This document shows positions 46,531-56,275 of a stretch of DNA of 64,000 nucleotides, in pieces. Numbering within the stretch: position 1 is the first letter of the stretch; every line of letters starts with the position of its first letter. A program made the translations under genes and the position numbers. The stretch lies in assembly GCF_946479275.1 (NCBI RefSeq), contig NZ_CAMLFE010000002.1:348482-412481 (forward strand), written 5' to 3'. This DNA is from an uncultured Bartonella sp. (GTDB taxonomy: Bacteria > Pseudomonadota > Alphaproteobacteria > Rhizobiales > Rhizobiaceae). Under the pieces are notes generated by a model. The model was not told the origin of the DNA, made no database searches, and saw only the letters and a program-made list of their open reading frames with translations.

Positions 46531-47098
46531 TGCCGAAACACTATCTTGTTGGAAAAGTCCCCCAAACGATCAACTCCCATATTGATCACCATTTTCTACG
46601 TCCCATCGAGCCAAGCCCGCTCTTTGCCCGCGCGTCGCTATTGGCATTGGCAGATTGAACCTGATTTAGCCAATAGCACATATTCTAAAATTGAGAAATA
46701 ATATATTTATTTTAAAATTATATAAATCAAATATGTTTGATCGATCATATAGTTTACACTATCCAGACCGAAGAAAAATCGGGACAGCTTTCCCGATATT
46801 GATGAATTATGAAAGAGGGACATGTTAAAACGTCTTTCATCTCATCCAAAGCTGTGAGAATAAACAGCATCAAAACGGGTCCGGACAAAAACCGTTTTCC
46901 ACGAGTTCCGGCACTAAGCGTTTTTGAATCGCTTTATTGGCAATCCTGATATTTTTTGAGAGAAAGCAAGCTCAACGTCGCTTGATAAAATGGATAATCT
47001 GTATGCAATAGCGCATCAAATGACGTATCTTTTTAAAGATATAAAAAACGGCACCAAACGAATTTGATGCCGTTTTTATTAAAATAAATTCTACAGAA
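46531..47098. other. Intergenic region with three inverted repeats and a diverged Rhizobiales repeat
   Basis: About 570 bases, no supported gene. A GC-rich patch near 46610-46640 abruptly meets A/T-rich DNA. Perfect arms GCTATTGGC/GCCAATAGC lie at 46637-46677; GATG-ATGAAAGA/TCTTTCAT-CATC at 46801-46845; and a word CCGGACAAAAACCGTTTTCCAC near 46875-46905 resembles the 38.05 kb repeat family. Might contain an sRNA or mobile-element scar. Confidence 0.45.
47044..47077 (-). terminator. Terminator after trxA
   Basis: Stem AAAAACGGCA/TGCCGTTTTT with an inner CAAA/TTTG pairing around CGAA (47044-47077); on the minus strand the stem runs straight into TTTTTTAT. About 20 bases after the trxA stop. 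Confidence 0.9.
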
Positions 47099-47422
47099 TT
47101 ATTTTACGCCGTCTTTAATCCAGTCTGACAAGCGGCTTTTCGGAGCAGCGCCGACCATATTGGAGACGATTTCTCCATTATTGAACAACAGTAATGTGGG
47201 GATTGAACGGACACCGAACTGCGTTGCAAGCTCGGGATTTTCATCAATATTGATTTTGGCGACCTTGACCTTACCCTGTAATTCGGTAGCAATTTCTTCA
47301 AGCGAGGGGGCTATCATTTTACATGGACCGCACCATTCTGCCCAGAAGTCTACAACAACAGGTTCTGCCGACTTTAGCACGTCATTTTCAAAATTGCTTG
47401 TATCGACTTTTACAGTGCTCAT
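47099..47422 (-). CDS. trxA: Thioredoxin
   Basis: 107 aa from ATG 47422, after AAAGGAAAGATCA; the track's upstream extension is not supported. The redox site is [12 protein letters not shown], with the conserved cis-Pro in [10 protein letters not shown]. It reduces disulfides of ribonucleotide reductase and other cytoplasmic proteins. Last gene after addA, 79 bases downstream, and probably partly expressed from its own promoter. Confidence 0.97.
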   Translation of the reverse strand: MSTVKVDTSNFENDVLKSAEPVVVDFWAEWCGPCKMIAPSLEEIATELQGKVKVAKINIDENPELATQFGVRSIPTLLLFNNGEIVSNMVGAAPKSRLSDWIKDGVK

Positions 47423-47501
47423 TGATCTTTCCTTTGTGATTCCAATTTGCCTAAATTTGGCGTGCTTGACCGGTTCCGTCAAGAGCAAGCTTTTTCACCC
47501 T

Positions 47502-50500
47502 TTATTGTTCCGGTGAATTAGTTTTTTCTTTATTGATCAGGAAATCGAGTTTTTTGCCGTCGAGTTCAAAAACTTTCGGCCCATCACTATAAATCAATAA
47601 TGTTCTGACGGCCTTATTCGGGTGAATGCTCATCAATAGCGTTCGATAAAGTGCCATTTGCAACATGTAGCTGTCAGGAATTTGCTGTTCACGTTTGGGA
47701 GCACGGCCGGTTTTGAAGTCTCCCAGAACAATCGTGTCATCACCATCATTGAGGCGGTCTATCTGTCCGGAAACGACGTATTTTTTACCCCTTATTGTGA
47801 CAGTTCCCATCAATGTCACTTCGGCACGAGCTTCTTTGGTAAACAAAGGGCGCAGTGCTTCATCATCCATAACCTTGAAGGTTTGTTCAAAAGCATCCTC
47901 TCTTTGTTCCTCACTCCATTCAGGTGCTGCTTTTTCAAGATAGGCACGGGCAAGCCTTTGCCGGTCTTCTTCCCGAATTTGTGGCAAATATTGCAAAAGC
48001 CGGTGAATGATTGTCCCCCGTTCGATAGCAAATGAAGAATTTGCCGGTTTTTCGCCCAGAACCGGCGAAATGGTAACAATGTTTTTTGCCGCCGGTGCAT
48101 TCTCGTCAATATCAAGTGAAGCACCTGAAGGGGTGAGGGGCTTAGGTAAATCGGTTTCCGGTTCCATACGTCTATGGAAATAGGAAGGAAGCGGAAAAGC
48201 CGGAACGACTGCTTCATCTTCCGCAGTTTTTGTTTCGACACTTGTGCGGCTGTCATCCACGCAATAACGCCATGCCTTGATGTCGGGTGAAGGGCCGGCA
48301 ATTTCTTCCGAAACCGGCTTCAATGCTTCACCGACAAGTTCACTCCATGTCCCGCCAACAGCATTCTTTCCCCGATAACCACAAACGATAAGGCGGTCTT
48401 CTGCCCGTGTCATGCCAACATAAAGAAGGCGCCTATATTCTTCTTCGGCTTTCAATTTTAACGTATTGATATAATTGTCACCGAATGATGTTTTGAACTC
48501 TTTTGCGGGCTGCCACAAAAAGCTCTTCTTGCCATGATCATCAATTTCGATGAATTTCGGTTCATGTTGCGCGTTCCAGATACGCGAACCGGAATCAACC
48601 AGAAAGACAATGGCGCTTTCAAGCCCCTTTGCCGCATGAACAGTCATAATACGGACTTCTTCACGATTCTGGTCGAGTTCACGTTTGATTTCCGGATCGG
48701 AAAGCTTGATTGTTTCCAGAAAAGCCTGCAAACCGGGTAAACCGGTTTTCTGGATCGACAAAGTATAATCCATGAACGCATCAAGGACATCGCTTGCTTC
48801 CGAACCCAATCGGGCGAGAATTTTTGCCCGTCCCTGATCTTCGCTCAATATATGGCTATAAAATTCATAGACAGGCGTTTTATCGGCGAGGTTTCTATAT
48901 TTTTTGAGTAAAGCCAGAACAGTTGCAAATTCGGGCTTCTCTTCACTATGAGCTTCAAGGCTATTAAACAGGCTTCCTTCACGGTTTATAGCAATCTTAT
49001 AAAGATCATCTTCATCAAGTCCGAAGAGCGGGCTTTTCAAAACAGATGCGAGAGAAAGGTCATCCTGCGGTTGCAGGACAAATCGTGCGAGTGCCGTTAA
49101 ATCACGCACGGCAATATGGCTTGCCAGACGCAAACGGTCGGCACCGGCAACCGGAACATTGCGGTTTTTCAAAGCGCGCGCCAAAGCGGGAACAAACTGG
49201 TCCCGTTTTCTCACCAGCACCATAATATCACTGGCTTTGACTTCTCTTCCCTGACCTTTAAGCATTTCATGATGATGAAGCCAATGGCTGATTGTCGTTG
49301 CCATCTCTTCGGCAAGGTGAACAGCCGGTGCATGAAGCTGGTCGACAGGTTTGCGCCAGTCTTCCGGCTCTTCCACATCTGTCGGCGCAATATTGTCCCA
49401 GATCACAACTTCACCGGGGTCATTGCGGCGAACCGCTTCATGCACAGTTTTGATATTTTCGGCTGAAAGACCTTTATAATTTTCAGGCTTTTCGAATACC
49501 CGATCAACACTTTTTAAAACATCGGCTGTCGAACGGAAGGAATAATTCAAACGTATGTGGCCGAAAGACTTGCCAACGGCTTCAGCTTTTTTTTCGATAA
49601 TGCGACCATTCGTTGCAAAATCTTCCGGCACTGCCCCTTGGAAAGAATAGATCGATTGTTTTTCATCGCCAACGGCAAAAACAGTGCGGTTGACCTCTCT
49701 TTGTCCTTCCCCGACAAAAAATTCCTGTGCAAGAAGCTGGATTATCTGCCACTGGGAAGGGCTTGTATCCTGTGCTTCGTCAACCAGAATATGGTCAATG
49801 CCCCTATCCAGCTTATATTGCACCCATTGGCCTGCACCATCGCGTTTCAATAGATTAAGCGCCCGCTCGATCAAATCGTCGAAATCAAGCAAACCTTCTG
49901 CTTTCTTCAAACTTTCATAGCGCGCCAAAAGCCGGTAACAGAGCTCGAAGGCCGCCAAATTGAGCGGTACCAGCCGTACACGTCGCAACTTGTCGAGATA
50001 GAGAACGAGTTTTTCCTGACGCATTAACAAATCGTCTTCGAGCCATGGCAAAGCTTCCAGAAGTTTTTTTGAAGCCAGCCTGCTTATTTTTCGTGGATTT
50101 CCACTGGTAAAATAAGCAAGTTCGATGAATTTTATGCTCTCGTTATTATCCGCCTTTTCTACAAGCTCCAATCTTTCAACAAATTCTTGGGTGAAAGAGT
50201 GGCCGAGACTTTTGAACACTTTAATAGTCTCATCGGTATGAAGCGCCGTTTTACGGATTTCATTAGTAAGATTTTCTTCCGTATCATCCGGAGATATTTG
50301 TAACGTTTTTTCCAGAATATGCTTGCCATCCGGTCCACTCACACGAGTAAGAAATGGACTTAAAGCTTGCCGTTTTTCAATTGCCTCGGATAACAGAGCA
50401 TCAAGTCCGCTTTCGCCCACGGTTTTTAAAACCAGCATCAATGCTTCATGAAGAGAACCATTTTTTTGTAAATAGGCTGTCTCGATCACATAACGACGCG

Positions 50501-50984
50501 CATCGGTTAAAAATTCGTCACGCTTGAGATCGTCCATCATCTCGAAATGGCCGGCAATATTGGCTTCCAAAGGAAATTGGTGAAGAAGACCTTCGCAAAA
50601 AGCATGGATGGTCTGAATTTTTAGCCCGCCCGGTGTTTCAAGAGCACGGGCAAAAAGTCTACGCGCTTCATCAAGCCTTTTTGTATCGGGTTTTTTGCCC
50701 TCAAGCGCGATCAACACCTCTGTCAATTTGTCATCATCAAGCTCTGTCCAGCCGGAAAGAGTCTGGAAAATGCGCGTTTGCATGACAGCAGCGGCTGCTT
50801 TGGTATAAGTGAGGCACAGAATCCGCGCCGGTTCGGTGCCATTCAATAAAAGTCTGATAACCCGAAACGTCAAAACATGGGTTTTACCGGAACCGGCATT
50901 GGCAGACACCCACGCACTGCTTTGCGGATTGGAAGCGGCCGTCTGATTTTTAATGGCATCCTCAGGAATTTCACGTTTGGTCAT
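47502..50984 (-). CDS. addA: Double-strand break repair helicase-nuclease AddA
   Basis: 1160 aa. UvrD-type SF1 helicase with the Walker A SANAGSGKTHVLTFRV, Walker B region LVDEAQDTSPSQWQII, VGDEKQSIYSFQGA, and motif VI LLYVGMTRAEDRLIV. The C-terminal PD-(D/E)xK nuclease is present: VVSGQIDRLNDGDD followed by LGDFKTGRAPKRE. With AddB it resects broken ends for RecA, the alphaproteobacterial substitute for RecBCD. Its start overlaps the addB stop by four bases. Confidence 0.97.
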   Translation of the reverse strand: MTKREIPEDAIKNQTAASNPQSSAWVSANAGSGKTHVLTFRVIRLLLNGTEPARILCLTYTKAAAAVMQTRIFQTLSGWTELDDDKLTEVLIALEGKKPDTKRLDEARRLFARALETPGGLKIQTIHAFCEGLLHQFPLEANIAGHFEMMDDLKRDEFLTDARRYVIETAYLQKNGSLHEALMLVLKTVGESGLDALLSEAIEKRQALSPFLTRVSGPDGKHILEKTLQISPDDTEENLTNEIRKTALHTDETIKVFKSLGHSFTQEFVERLELVEKADNNESIKFIELAYFTSGNPRKISRLASKKLLEALPWLEDDLLMRQEKLVLYLDKLRRVRLVPLNLAAFELCYRLLARYESLKKAEGLLDFDDLIERALNLLKRDGAGQWVQYKLDRGIDHILVDEAQDTSPSQWQIIQLLAQEFFVGEGQREVNRTVFAVGDEKQSIYSFQGAVPEDFATNGRIIEKKAEAVGKSFGHIRLNYSFRSTADVLKSVDRVFEKPENYKGLSAENIKTVHEAVRRNDPGEVVIWDNIAPTDVEEPEDWRKPVDQLHAPAVHLAEEMATTISHWLHHHEMLKGQGREVKASDIMVLVRKRDQFVPALARALKNRNVPVAGADRLRLASHIAVRDLTALARFVLQPQDDLSLASVLKSPLFGLDEDDLYKIAINREGSLFNSLEAHSEEKPEFATVLALLKKYRNLADKTPVYEFYSHILSEDQGRAKILARLGSEASDVLDAFMDYTLSIQKTGLPGLQAFLETIKLSDPEIKRELDQNREEVRIMTVHAAKGLESAIVFLVDSGSRIWNAQHEPKFIEIDDHGKKSFLWQPAKEFKTSFGDNYINTLKLKAEEEYRRLLYVGMTRAEDRLIVCGYRGKNAVGGTWSELVGEALKPVSEEIAGPSPDIKAWRYCVDDSRTSVETKTAEDEAVVPAFPLPSYFHRRMEPETDLPKPLTPSGASLDIDENAPAAKNIVTISPVLGEKPANSSFAIERGTIIHRLLQYLPQIREEDRQRLARAYLEKAAPEWSEEQREDAFEQTFKVMDDEALRPLFTKEARAEVTLMGTVTIRGKKYVVSGQIDRLNDGDDTIVLGDFKTGRAPKREQQIPDSYMLQMALYRTLLMSIHPNKAVRTLLIYSDGPKVFELDGKKLDFLINKEKTNSPEQ

Positions 50985-53900
50985 TCTTCACCTGCCGTGT
51001 CAGAACCGGCCGACCATTCAAGAACCCGCGCCAAATGGTCATAATCACCTTCATAAGTGGTCAAAGGTGGCATTGCCCGCGACAAATAGCCATGGGCGGG
51101 ATTTTGATAATATTCAACAAGTTCACCCAATCTTGCCCAAGCTTCTTCGGAAAGTTCGATTGCGGTTTTTTTGGCAGATAGAGAAATGCGCTCTTCTTTT
51201 ACTTCTCCGTGGGCATTCAAACGGATATAGGCAAGTTCGGTCGGTTTGATATTTTTAAGCGGAACAAAAGCATTGCGCGACAACAGAGCTGCTTCCAACG
51301 CCAATTGCGGTGCCATGAGTGTCGCCGCCTGCTTGACGGAAGGAGTCGAGCCGGTCTTGAAATCAAGAATTTCGGCGAAACGTCCATCCATCACATCGAC
51401 GCGGTCGGCACGCCCTGAAAGGGTTGCTCCTTCCGGCACAATATGAACGGGACGGGCCGAAATTTCGACATATCTTTCGCGTGGAGAAAGTCCTTTTTCC
51501 CATTCGATGATTGATGGTGCGAGAATTTCAAAACGCGGCCACCATATAGCTTCAACATCAAGTGGAAGTTGCATCCGGTCAAATTCAGCACGCGCAATTT
51601 CAAGAAATTTTTGCAATGCATCCGGTTTTTCCGGATCAATTTTCAGCAATGAAAAGCCCGCAACAATTGCATGATAAAGTGTGCCACGCTCGGCAACCGA
51701 TGGATCGTGGATAAGGTCATCAAGCGGCTTCAGGCGTAAAACTTTTTTGGCGTAAATTGCATAAGGGTCGCGGCGTAATGTTTCAATTTCGGTAACAGAA
51801 AAATGTTTCGGACGTTGCTTCAATGGGGGGGTGGGGCATGGGCGCGCAATAAAATCGACATTTTTGCGACGGTCGAGTTCCCGCGCCCAGTGGACAAAAA
51901 CTCCGCCACGTGCGCGCATATTGGCGCTCGCTTTGGCGCCAACAACTGTTTCCAGCCTTTGCAACCAGCGCGAAGGCACTGAAGGGGCATTATCAACTCT
52001 CAATGCCCTGCTCATAATCACTTTATCCATGCCCATAGCCATCTGGAAATCATGGGCAGCCAAACCGATCCGTCGCTCCGGTGGGTCAAGTGTCAATGTC
52101 ATTTTCATCGGCCGTGACATGAACGGGTCATTGCGTGCTGTTGCAGGCCAAGACCCTTCATTCAAGCCACCAATGACCATTGTATCAACCGTTTGCAATC
52201 GTGATTCCAATGCACCCCAGATAAAAAGACGGGGATGACCACCGGCAGAGGGGCTCACCGAGCGTGCAGCCATCAAAGCTTCAAGAATGGCCGGCCATTC
52301 GGAAATGTCAAACGTAAGGCCGGATTGATCGGCAACAAGATCGCGCAGCAAAGATATAATGGCTTTACCCGCTTCACCGGCATAAAGCGCGTGAAACGAG
52401 CCTTGCTCGTTTGCCCCGAAATTTTCCAAAACTTCAGTCGTGGCACGGGCAACTTCGTTCACCGACTGCGGTTCGCTTTTTGCCATCAATGCCACCAATG
52501 GCTGAACGGCTTTCACCAGTGAAGACGCAAGATTTCTTGCTTCCTCGATCATATCGGAATCAATATCGCTCGTCCCGTTTTCATCTGTTGTGAGAGCAAG
52601 AAGCCGCTCTTCAACAAACTGCTCACAGGTTGCAATATTTATTCTTCCGGTTCCGCCCCTTAATGCAAAGAGCTCGAAACGTTCGGCAATTTTTCGTAAA
52701 GATCCGCGTTCATATCCAAGTGACGTCAACGGGTGTTTCAGAAGCGAAAGGAAAGCCACCGGATCGCCGGGTTGAAACAAAGTTTGTAAAATAAGCCGCA
52801 ACAAAGTTGCCGGTAACACTTCGCTTAAAGGAACACCGCCGGAATCATTGGCCTCAATGCCGAAACGTTTAAGTTCGGCAACAACACGGCGGGCAAGATT
52901 TCTGTCCCCCGTCACAAGCGCGGCCGTTTTCTTTTTGTCTTCAATTGCTTGCCTTAGCGCAACTGCGATTGCCAAAGCCTCTTCACGCTCATTGGCGGCC
53001 TCTATCAACGAGACATCGGCAAAAATTTCATCAAAACCATCGCGTTTCAATTGTGACCATGTGTCGGTGGTCACTGCCGGTCGCAATGCTTCGGATAAAA
53101 TTGCAGCGCGTTTTTTCTTGTTTTCCGAAGGCGCCCCAATCTCGTCAACGACATTTCTTGCAAGTTTCATGCGGTCGAACAATTTTTTGAAGCTATATTG
53201 CGGATGGCCGAAAATGGAGGGGTCGTCATGCGTTTCATCAAGCGCCGCCCACTGGGCATCATCCATTGCAAGGTCGAGACCGGGCAAGACAACCGCACCA
53301 TTTTCCAATCCGCTTACCACTTTCAGCAAATCGGCAATGGCCGGAATCGAGCCATTGGAACCGGCCACAATAACGGGATCACGCGGTTTGTTACGCAAAA
53401 GCCTTTCAGTTTCCGCCCGAATGGCCTGATTGCGCCATTCGGCAGGATTTATTTTTTGCCGTTCGGCAAGAATATCAGGCCAGGTTTTTGTTACAATTTC
53501 CAGAAAATCAAGTGTCACCTGCCACCATTCGGCAACCATATCGGGTGCAATATCTTCAAGTTTTGCCCAGTCGGCGGACTCTGTCTCGACCTCGTCCATC
53601 AGGCGGGCGAGATCTTCGGCAAGCCAGATTGCATCGGCTGTATTGGCCGGTATGATAATATCTTCACTGCCGAAGAGCGAGCGCACATGGGCAGGCAAAT
53701 TCTCGCGCCACGGACGGATAAGGCGCGCCAATAACAAGAGCCGCTCGACATCGCCAATCTTCGGATTGAGCGACAAAGCTGCTGCACCATTATCAAGGAA
53801 AAAAGCCGTATCTTCATCAACATCGCCCAAAGGGCGAATTGTCGGCAGGAAGCTTGAATGTGTCTTGCTCATCTCCACAAAGCAAGAGCGCAGCGTACGC

Positions 53901-54067
53901 GCGGCACGCCGTGTCGGAACATAGATGAGCGTATCTGCCAAAGCTGTCTGGATATTGCCGCCTTTGCCGAAATCTTTAATCAAGTGTCCCGAAAGAAGTG
54001 CATCAACAAAAATTGGCAAAAACGGCGCACCGCTCGAAATCGAAAACAGCTTCGGCTTGTCTTTCAC
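50981..54067 (-). CDS. addB: Double-strand break repair protein AddB
   Basis: 1028 aa, alphaproteobacterial AddB length. N-terminal helicase-like part with YVPTRRAARTLRSCF; middle IWGALESRLQTVDTMVIGGLNEGSWPA; C-terminal nuclease SGRADRVDVMDG and ILDFKTGSTPSVKQA. The four-Cys iron-sulfur cluster of Bacillus AddB is not visible, as expected for this class. Works with AddA. Overlaps addA and murU by four bases on each side (ATGA), implying translational coupling. Confidence 0.96.
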   Translation of the reverse strand: MKDKPKLFSISSGAPFLPIFVDALLSGHLIKDFGKGGNIQTALADTLIYVPTRRAARTLRSCFVEMSKTHSSFLPTIRPLGDVDEDTAFFLDNGAAALSLNPKIGDVERLLLLARLIRPWRENLPAHVRSLFGSEDIIIPANTADAIWLAEDLARLMDEVETESADWAKLEDIAPDMVAEWWQVTLDFLEIVTKTWPDILAERQKINPAEWRNQAIRAETERLLRNKPRDPVIVAGSNGSIPAIADLLKVVSGLENGAVVLPGLDLAMDDAQWAALDETHDDPSIFGHPQYSFKKLFDRMKLARNVVDEIGAPSENKKKRAAILSEALRPAVTTDTWSQLKRDGFDEIFADVSLIEAANEREEALAIAVALRQAIEDKKKTAALVTGDRNLARRVVAELKRFGIEANDSGGVPLSEVLPATLLRLILQTLFQPGDPVAFLSLLKHPLTSLGYERGSLRKIAERFELFALRGGTGRINIATCEQFVEERLLALTTDENGTSDIDSDMIEEARNLASSLVKAVQPLVALMAKSEPQSVNEVARATTEVLENFGANEQGSFHALYAGEAGKAIISLLRDLVADQSGLTFDISEWPAILEALMAARSVSPSAGGHPRLFIWGALESRLQTVDTMVIGGLNEGSWPATARNDPFMSRPMKMTLTLDPPERRIGLAAHDFQMAMGMDKVIMSRALRVDNAPSVPSRWLQRLETVVGAKASANMRARGGVFVHWARELDRRKNVDFIARPCPTPPLKQRPKHFSVTEIETLRRDPYAIYAKKVLRLKPLDDLIHDPSVAERGTLYHAIVAGFSLLKIDPEKPDALQKFLEIARAEFDRMQLPLDVEAIWWPRFEILAPSIIEWEKGLSPRERYVEISARPVHIVPEGATLSGRADRVDVMDGRFAEILDFKTGSTPSVKQAATLMAPQLALEAALLSRNAFVPLKNIKPTELAYIRLNAHGEVKEERISLSAKKTAIELSEEAWARLGELVEYYQNPAHGYLSRAMPPLTTYEGDYDHLARVLEWSAGSDTAGEE

Positions 54068-54783
54068 GCTATTTCCCCCCTTTGGCGCATCAGCTCCTCA
54101 ACCTTGCTAATCATTGCAATTGTTCCGACAGTATACCAGTTGCCATCCAAAGGAAAACCATAAAGGCGACCACGGGCAATCGCTTCGTCAAAATAGAGGT
54201 TGAGCGATTGCGGTTCGATTTTTGCAAATGCAAATATTTTCGGATTAACAATAAGTGCACCACCATAAATAACTGCTTCCGATGCATTTGCAGGTGCGCG
54301 AACAAGTTTTTGACCTTCACCAATCAGGAAATCGCCTTTTTCCGGACCCGCTGCCTGCGTACGTTTAACTGTCATAAGCAGCATATCCATTCGATCAGGG
54401 TCAAAGCGGTTTTCCATTGCTTCGAGCGTTGGCGTGCCATGGTCGACCCAGAAAGTATCAGCGTTAAGAACAAAAAACGGATTTTCTCCCAAAAGCGGCA
54501 AAGCTTTCACCACGCCTCCGGCAGAATCGAGAAGTTCCACACGTTCATCAGAAATGGTTATATGCGGTTTTTTACGGCTTTCGACATGGCTTTCGATAGA
54601 ATCTGCAAGATAATGGACATTAACCACCGCTTCCTCGACACCGGCTTTTTCAAGGGCATCAAGAGCCCGGTTCAAAAGACTTCGACCGGCAATTTTTACC
54701 AGTGGTTTCGGTGTTTTGAACGTCAATGGCCGCATGCGGGTGCCAAGCCCCGCAGCAAGCACCATAGCATGTGTTATTTTCAT
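54064..54783 (-). CDS. murU: Sugar nucleotidyltransferase, MurU-like
   Basis: 239 aa from ATG 54783 (the track's upstream extension overlaps the preceding gene). NTP-transferase fold: MVLAAGLGTRMRPLTFKTPKPLVKIAG with signature G-x-G-T-R-x(4)-K, then VLNADTFWVDHGTP with the metal-binding Asp. Similar to MurU, which makes UDP-MurNAc from MurNAc-1-phosphate in peptidoglycan recycling. The preceding gene encodes an AmgK-like kinase domain, the matching partner, which supports this over a mannose-1-phosphate guanylyltransferase. Confidence 0.85.
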   Translation of the reverse strand: MKITHAMVLAAGLGTRMRPLTFKTPKPLVKIAGRSLLNRALDALEKAGVEEAVVNVHYLADSIESHVESRKKPHITISDERVELLDSAGGVVKALPLLGENPFFVLNADTFWVDHGTPTLEAMENRFDPDRMDMLLMTVKRTQAAGPEKGDFLIGEGQKLVRAPANASEAVIYGGALIVNPKIFAFAKIEPQSLNLYFDEAIARGRLYGFPLDGNWYTVGTIAMISKVEELMRQRGEIA

Positions 54784-54787
54784 TTTT

Positions 54788-56275
54788 TCACTCTTCAACC
54801 AGTTTCGAGGCAATATAGAATTGACGCAATGATGAAAGAGCCGGATGTTCAAGATTGCGCTTCAGATAATCGCGGCAATGCGGCAAATGTTTCAAATAAG
54901 CGGGCTTGCCGTCACGCTTGTCAAGACGAACAAAAATACCGAGAATTTTGGAAACGCGTTGCGCACCGGCAATAGCATAGATGAGTTTGAACTGTTCTTC
55001 ATCAAAGCCACGCGTACCCTTTTTGCGTTCTTCGCAATAGGCTTTGATGATACGCTTCTCAAGCGGGCGACTGATAGCAACACGCGCATCTTGGGCGAGT
55101 GATACAACATCATAGGCTGTCGGGCCAATTTGCCCGTCCTGAAAATCAATGAGGCCTATTTTTTTCAAACCCTGTTCATTCTCCCGCCAGATAATATTTG
55201 GCGAATGATAATCGCGCATAACAAAACTTTGTTCTGCCTGTTCAAAAATTTCAAAAAACGGCTCCCATAGCCGATAGAATTCCTCCTTCAGGGAATGACT
55301 TATTTCTGTTCCGGTAGAGTAAGGGAAATACCAGTCAAGAAGTAGGGAAACTTCAGCCTGCAAGACACCCCGATCATAAGCCGGTATATCAAGTGTCAAA
55401 TCATCGAATTTTTGATGTTCAGGCCACTCTTTCTGGTGAAACGAAGAAAGCAATTTCCCCGATTCGATATAACGGTTTTCAATTGGCTTCCTCTCTTCAT
55501 CAAGTACGCCTTCCCGCCCGAGATCGTCGGTAATGAGCAAACCGTTTTTTAAATCTTGTGCTAAAATTTTTGGCGCTACAAAACCATTTTTCAAAATCAG
55601 CCGGTCAATGCCGACAAATTGGCTAACCGATGTCGCAAGATGGGCAATTTTCCCGTAAGACTGGCCACTTTGTTCGGGCATTTCCATTGCCGGTGCATTC
55701 ATCAATATCTCATGACAGTCCTTGCCATAAATAATCTCGTAGGAACGCGCCGAAGCATCACCTGTGAAATAACGGCGTTTGACATTGTCGCGGTAATTGG
55801 ATTTTAAAAATTCTCTTATCTCCAGCGAACGTTGGAGTCGGTCGGCAGCGTGGCCTTCCGCCTCAATCGTTATTTTTCGACCACTTCCCTGATGCTCAAG
55901 GAAAATGGCAAAATCTGCTTTTCCTAATTCTCCTTCGGCTTTTTCCGGCCATTCGACAAGAACAACTCCGGCCTCTCGCGCCTCTTCAAAGCCAAGCTCG
56001 TCAATTTCTTCCGGTTCGTTAATGCGATAAAGATCGGCATGGGTGAGGTTGAATTTTGGCAAATCGTAAACTTGAACAAGTGTGAAGGTTGGACTTGGAA
56101 CATCCATCCCGTCATCATCTGCTAATGTGCGAACAATAGAACGGGAAAGCGATGTTTTCCCTGTTCCAAGGTCCCCTTCAAGTGTAACGAGATCACCCTT
56201 TTCAAGGGCTAGCGCAAAATCTTCGCCGAAGCGTTCGGTTGCTTTTTCATCTTCAAGAAATAAACTGAAAATCAT
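54788..56275 (-). CDS. tsaE: TsaE - AmgK-like kinase fusion protein
   Basis: 495 aa with two unrelated parts. Residues about 1-150 are TsaE, the ATPase for threonylcarbamoyladenosine in tRNA (LEGDLGTGKTSLSRSIVRTL; SPTFTLVQVYDLPKFNLTHADLYRI). Residues about 165-490 form an aminoglycoside-phosphotransferase fold as in AmgK, an amino-sugar kinase: catalytic loop VMRDYHSPNIIWRE and metal site GLIDFQDGQIGPTAYD, both intact. The fusion is widespread in Rhizobiales as far as I know. Start overlaps the divL stop by four bases, and murU follows after four bases. Confidence 0.92.
   Translation of the reverse strand: MIFSLFLEDEKATERFGEDFALALEKGDLVTLEGDLGTGKTSLSRSIVRTLADDDGMDVPSPTFTLVQVYDLPKFNLTHADLYRINEPEEIDELGFEEAREAGVVLVEWPEKAEGELGKADFAIFLEHQGSGRKITIEAEGHAADRLQRSLEIREFLKSNYRDNVKRRYFTGDASARSYEIIYGKDCHEILMNAPAMEMPEQSGQSYGKIAHLATSVSQFVGIDRLILKNGFVAPKILAQDLKNGLLITDDLGREGVLDEERKPIENRYIESGKLLSSFHQKEWPEHQKFDDLTLDIPAYDRGVLQAEVSLLLDWYFPYSTGTEISHSLKEEFYRLWEPFFEIFEQAEQSFVMRDYHSPNIIWRENEQGLKKIGLIDFQDGQIGPTAYDVVSLAQDARVAISRPLEKRIIKAYCEERKKGTRGFDEEQFKLIYAIAGAQRVSKILGIFVRLDKRDGKPAYLKHLPHCRDYLKRNLEHPALSSLRQFYIASKLVEE

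Noticed and set aside
46600-46680. GC-rich patch as a tRNA or integrase remnant
   Set aside because: No T-loop or acceptor-stem pattern and no protein frame with recognisable motifs.
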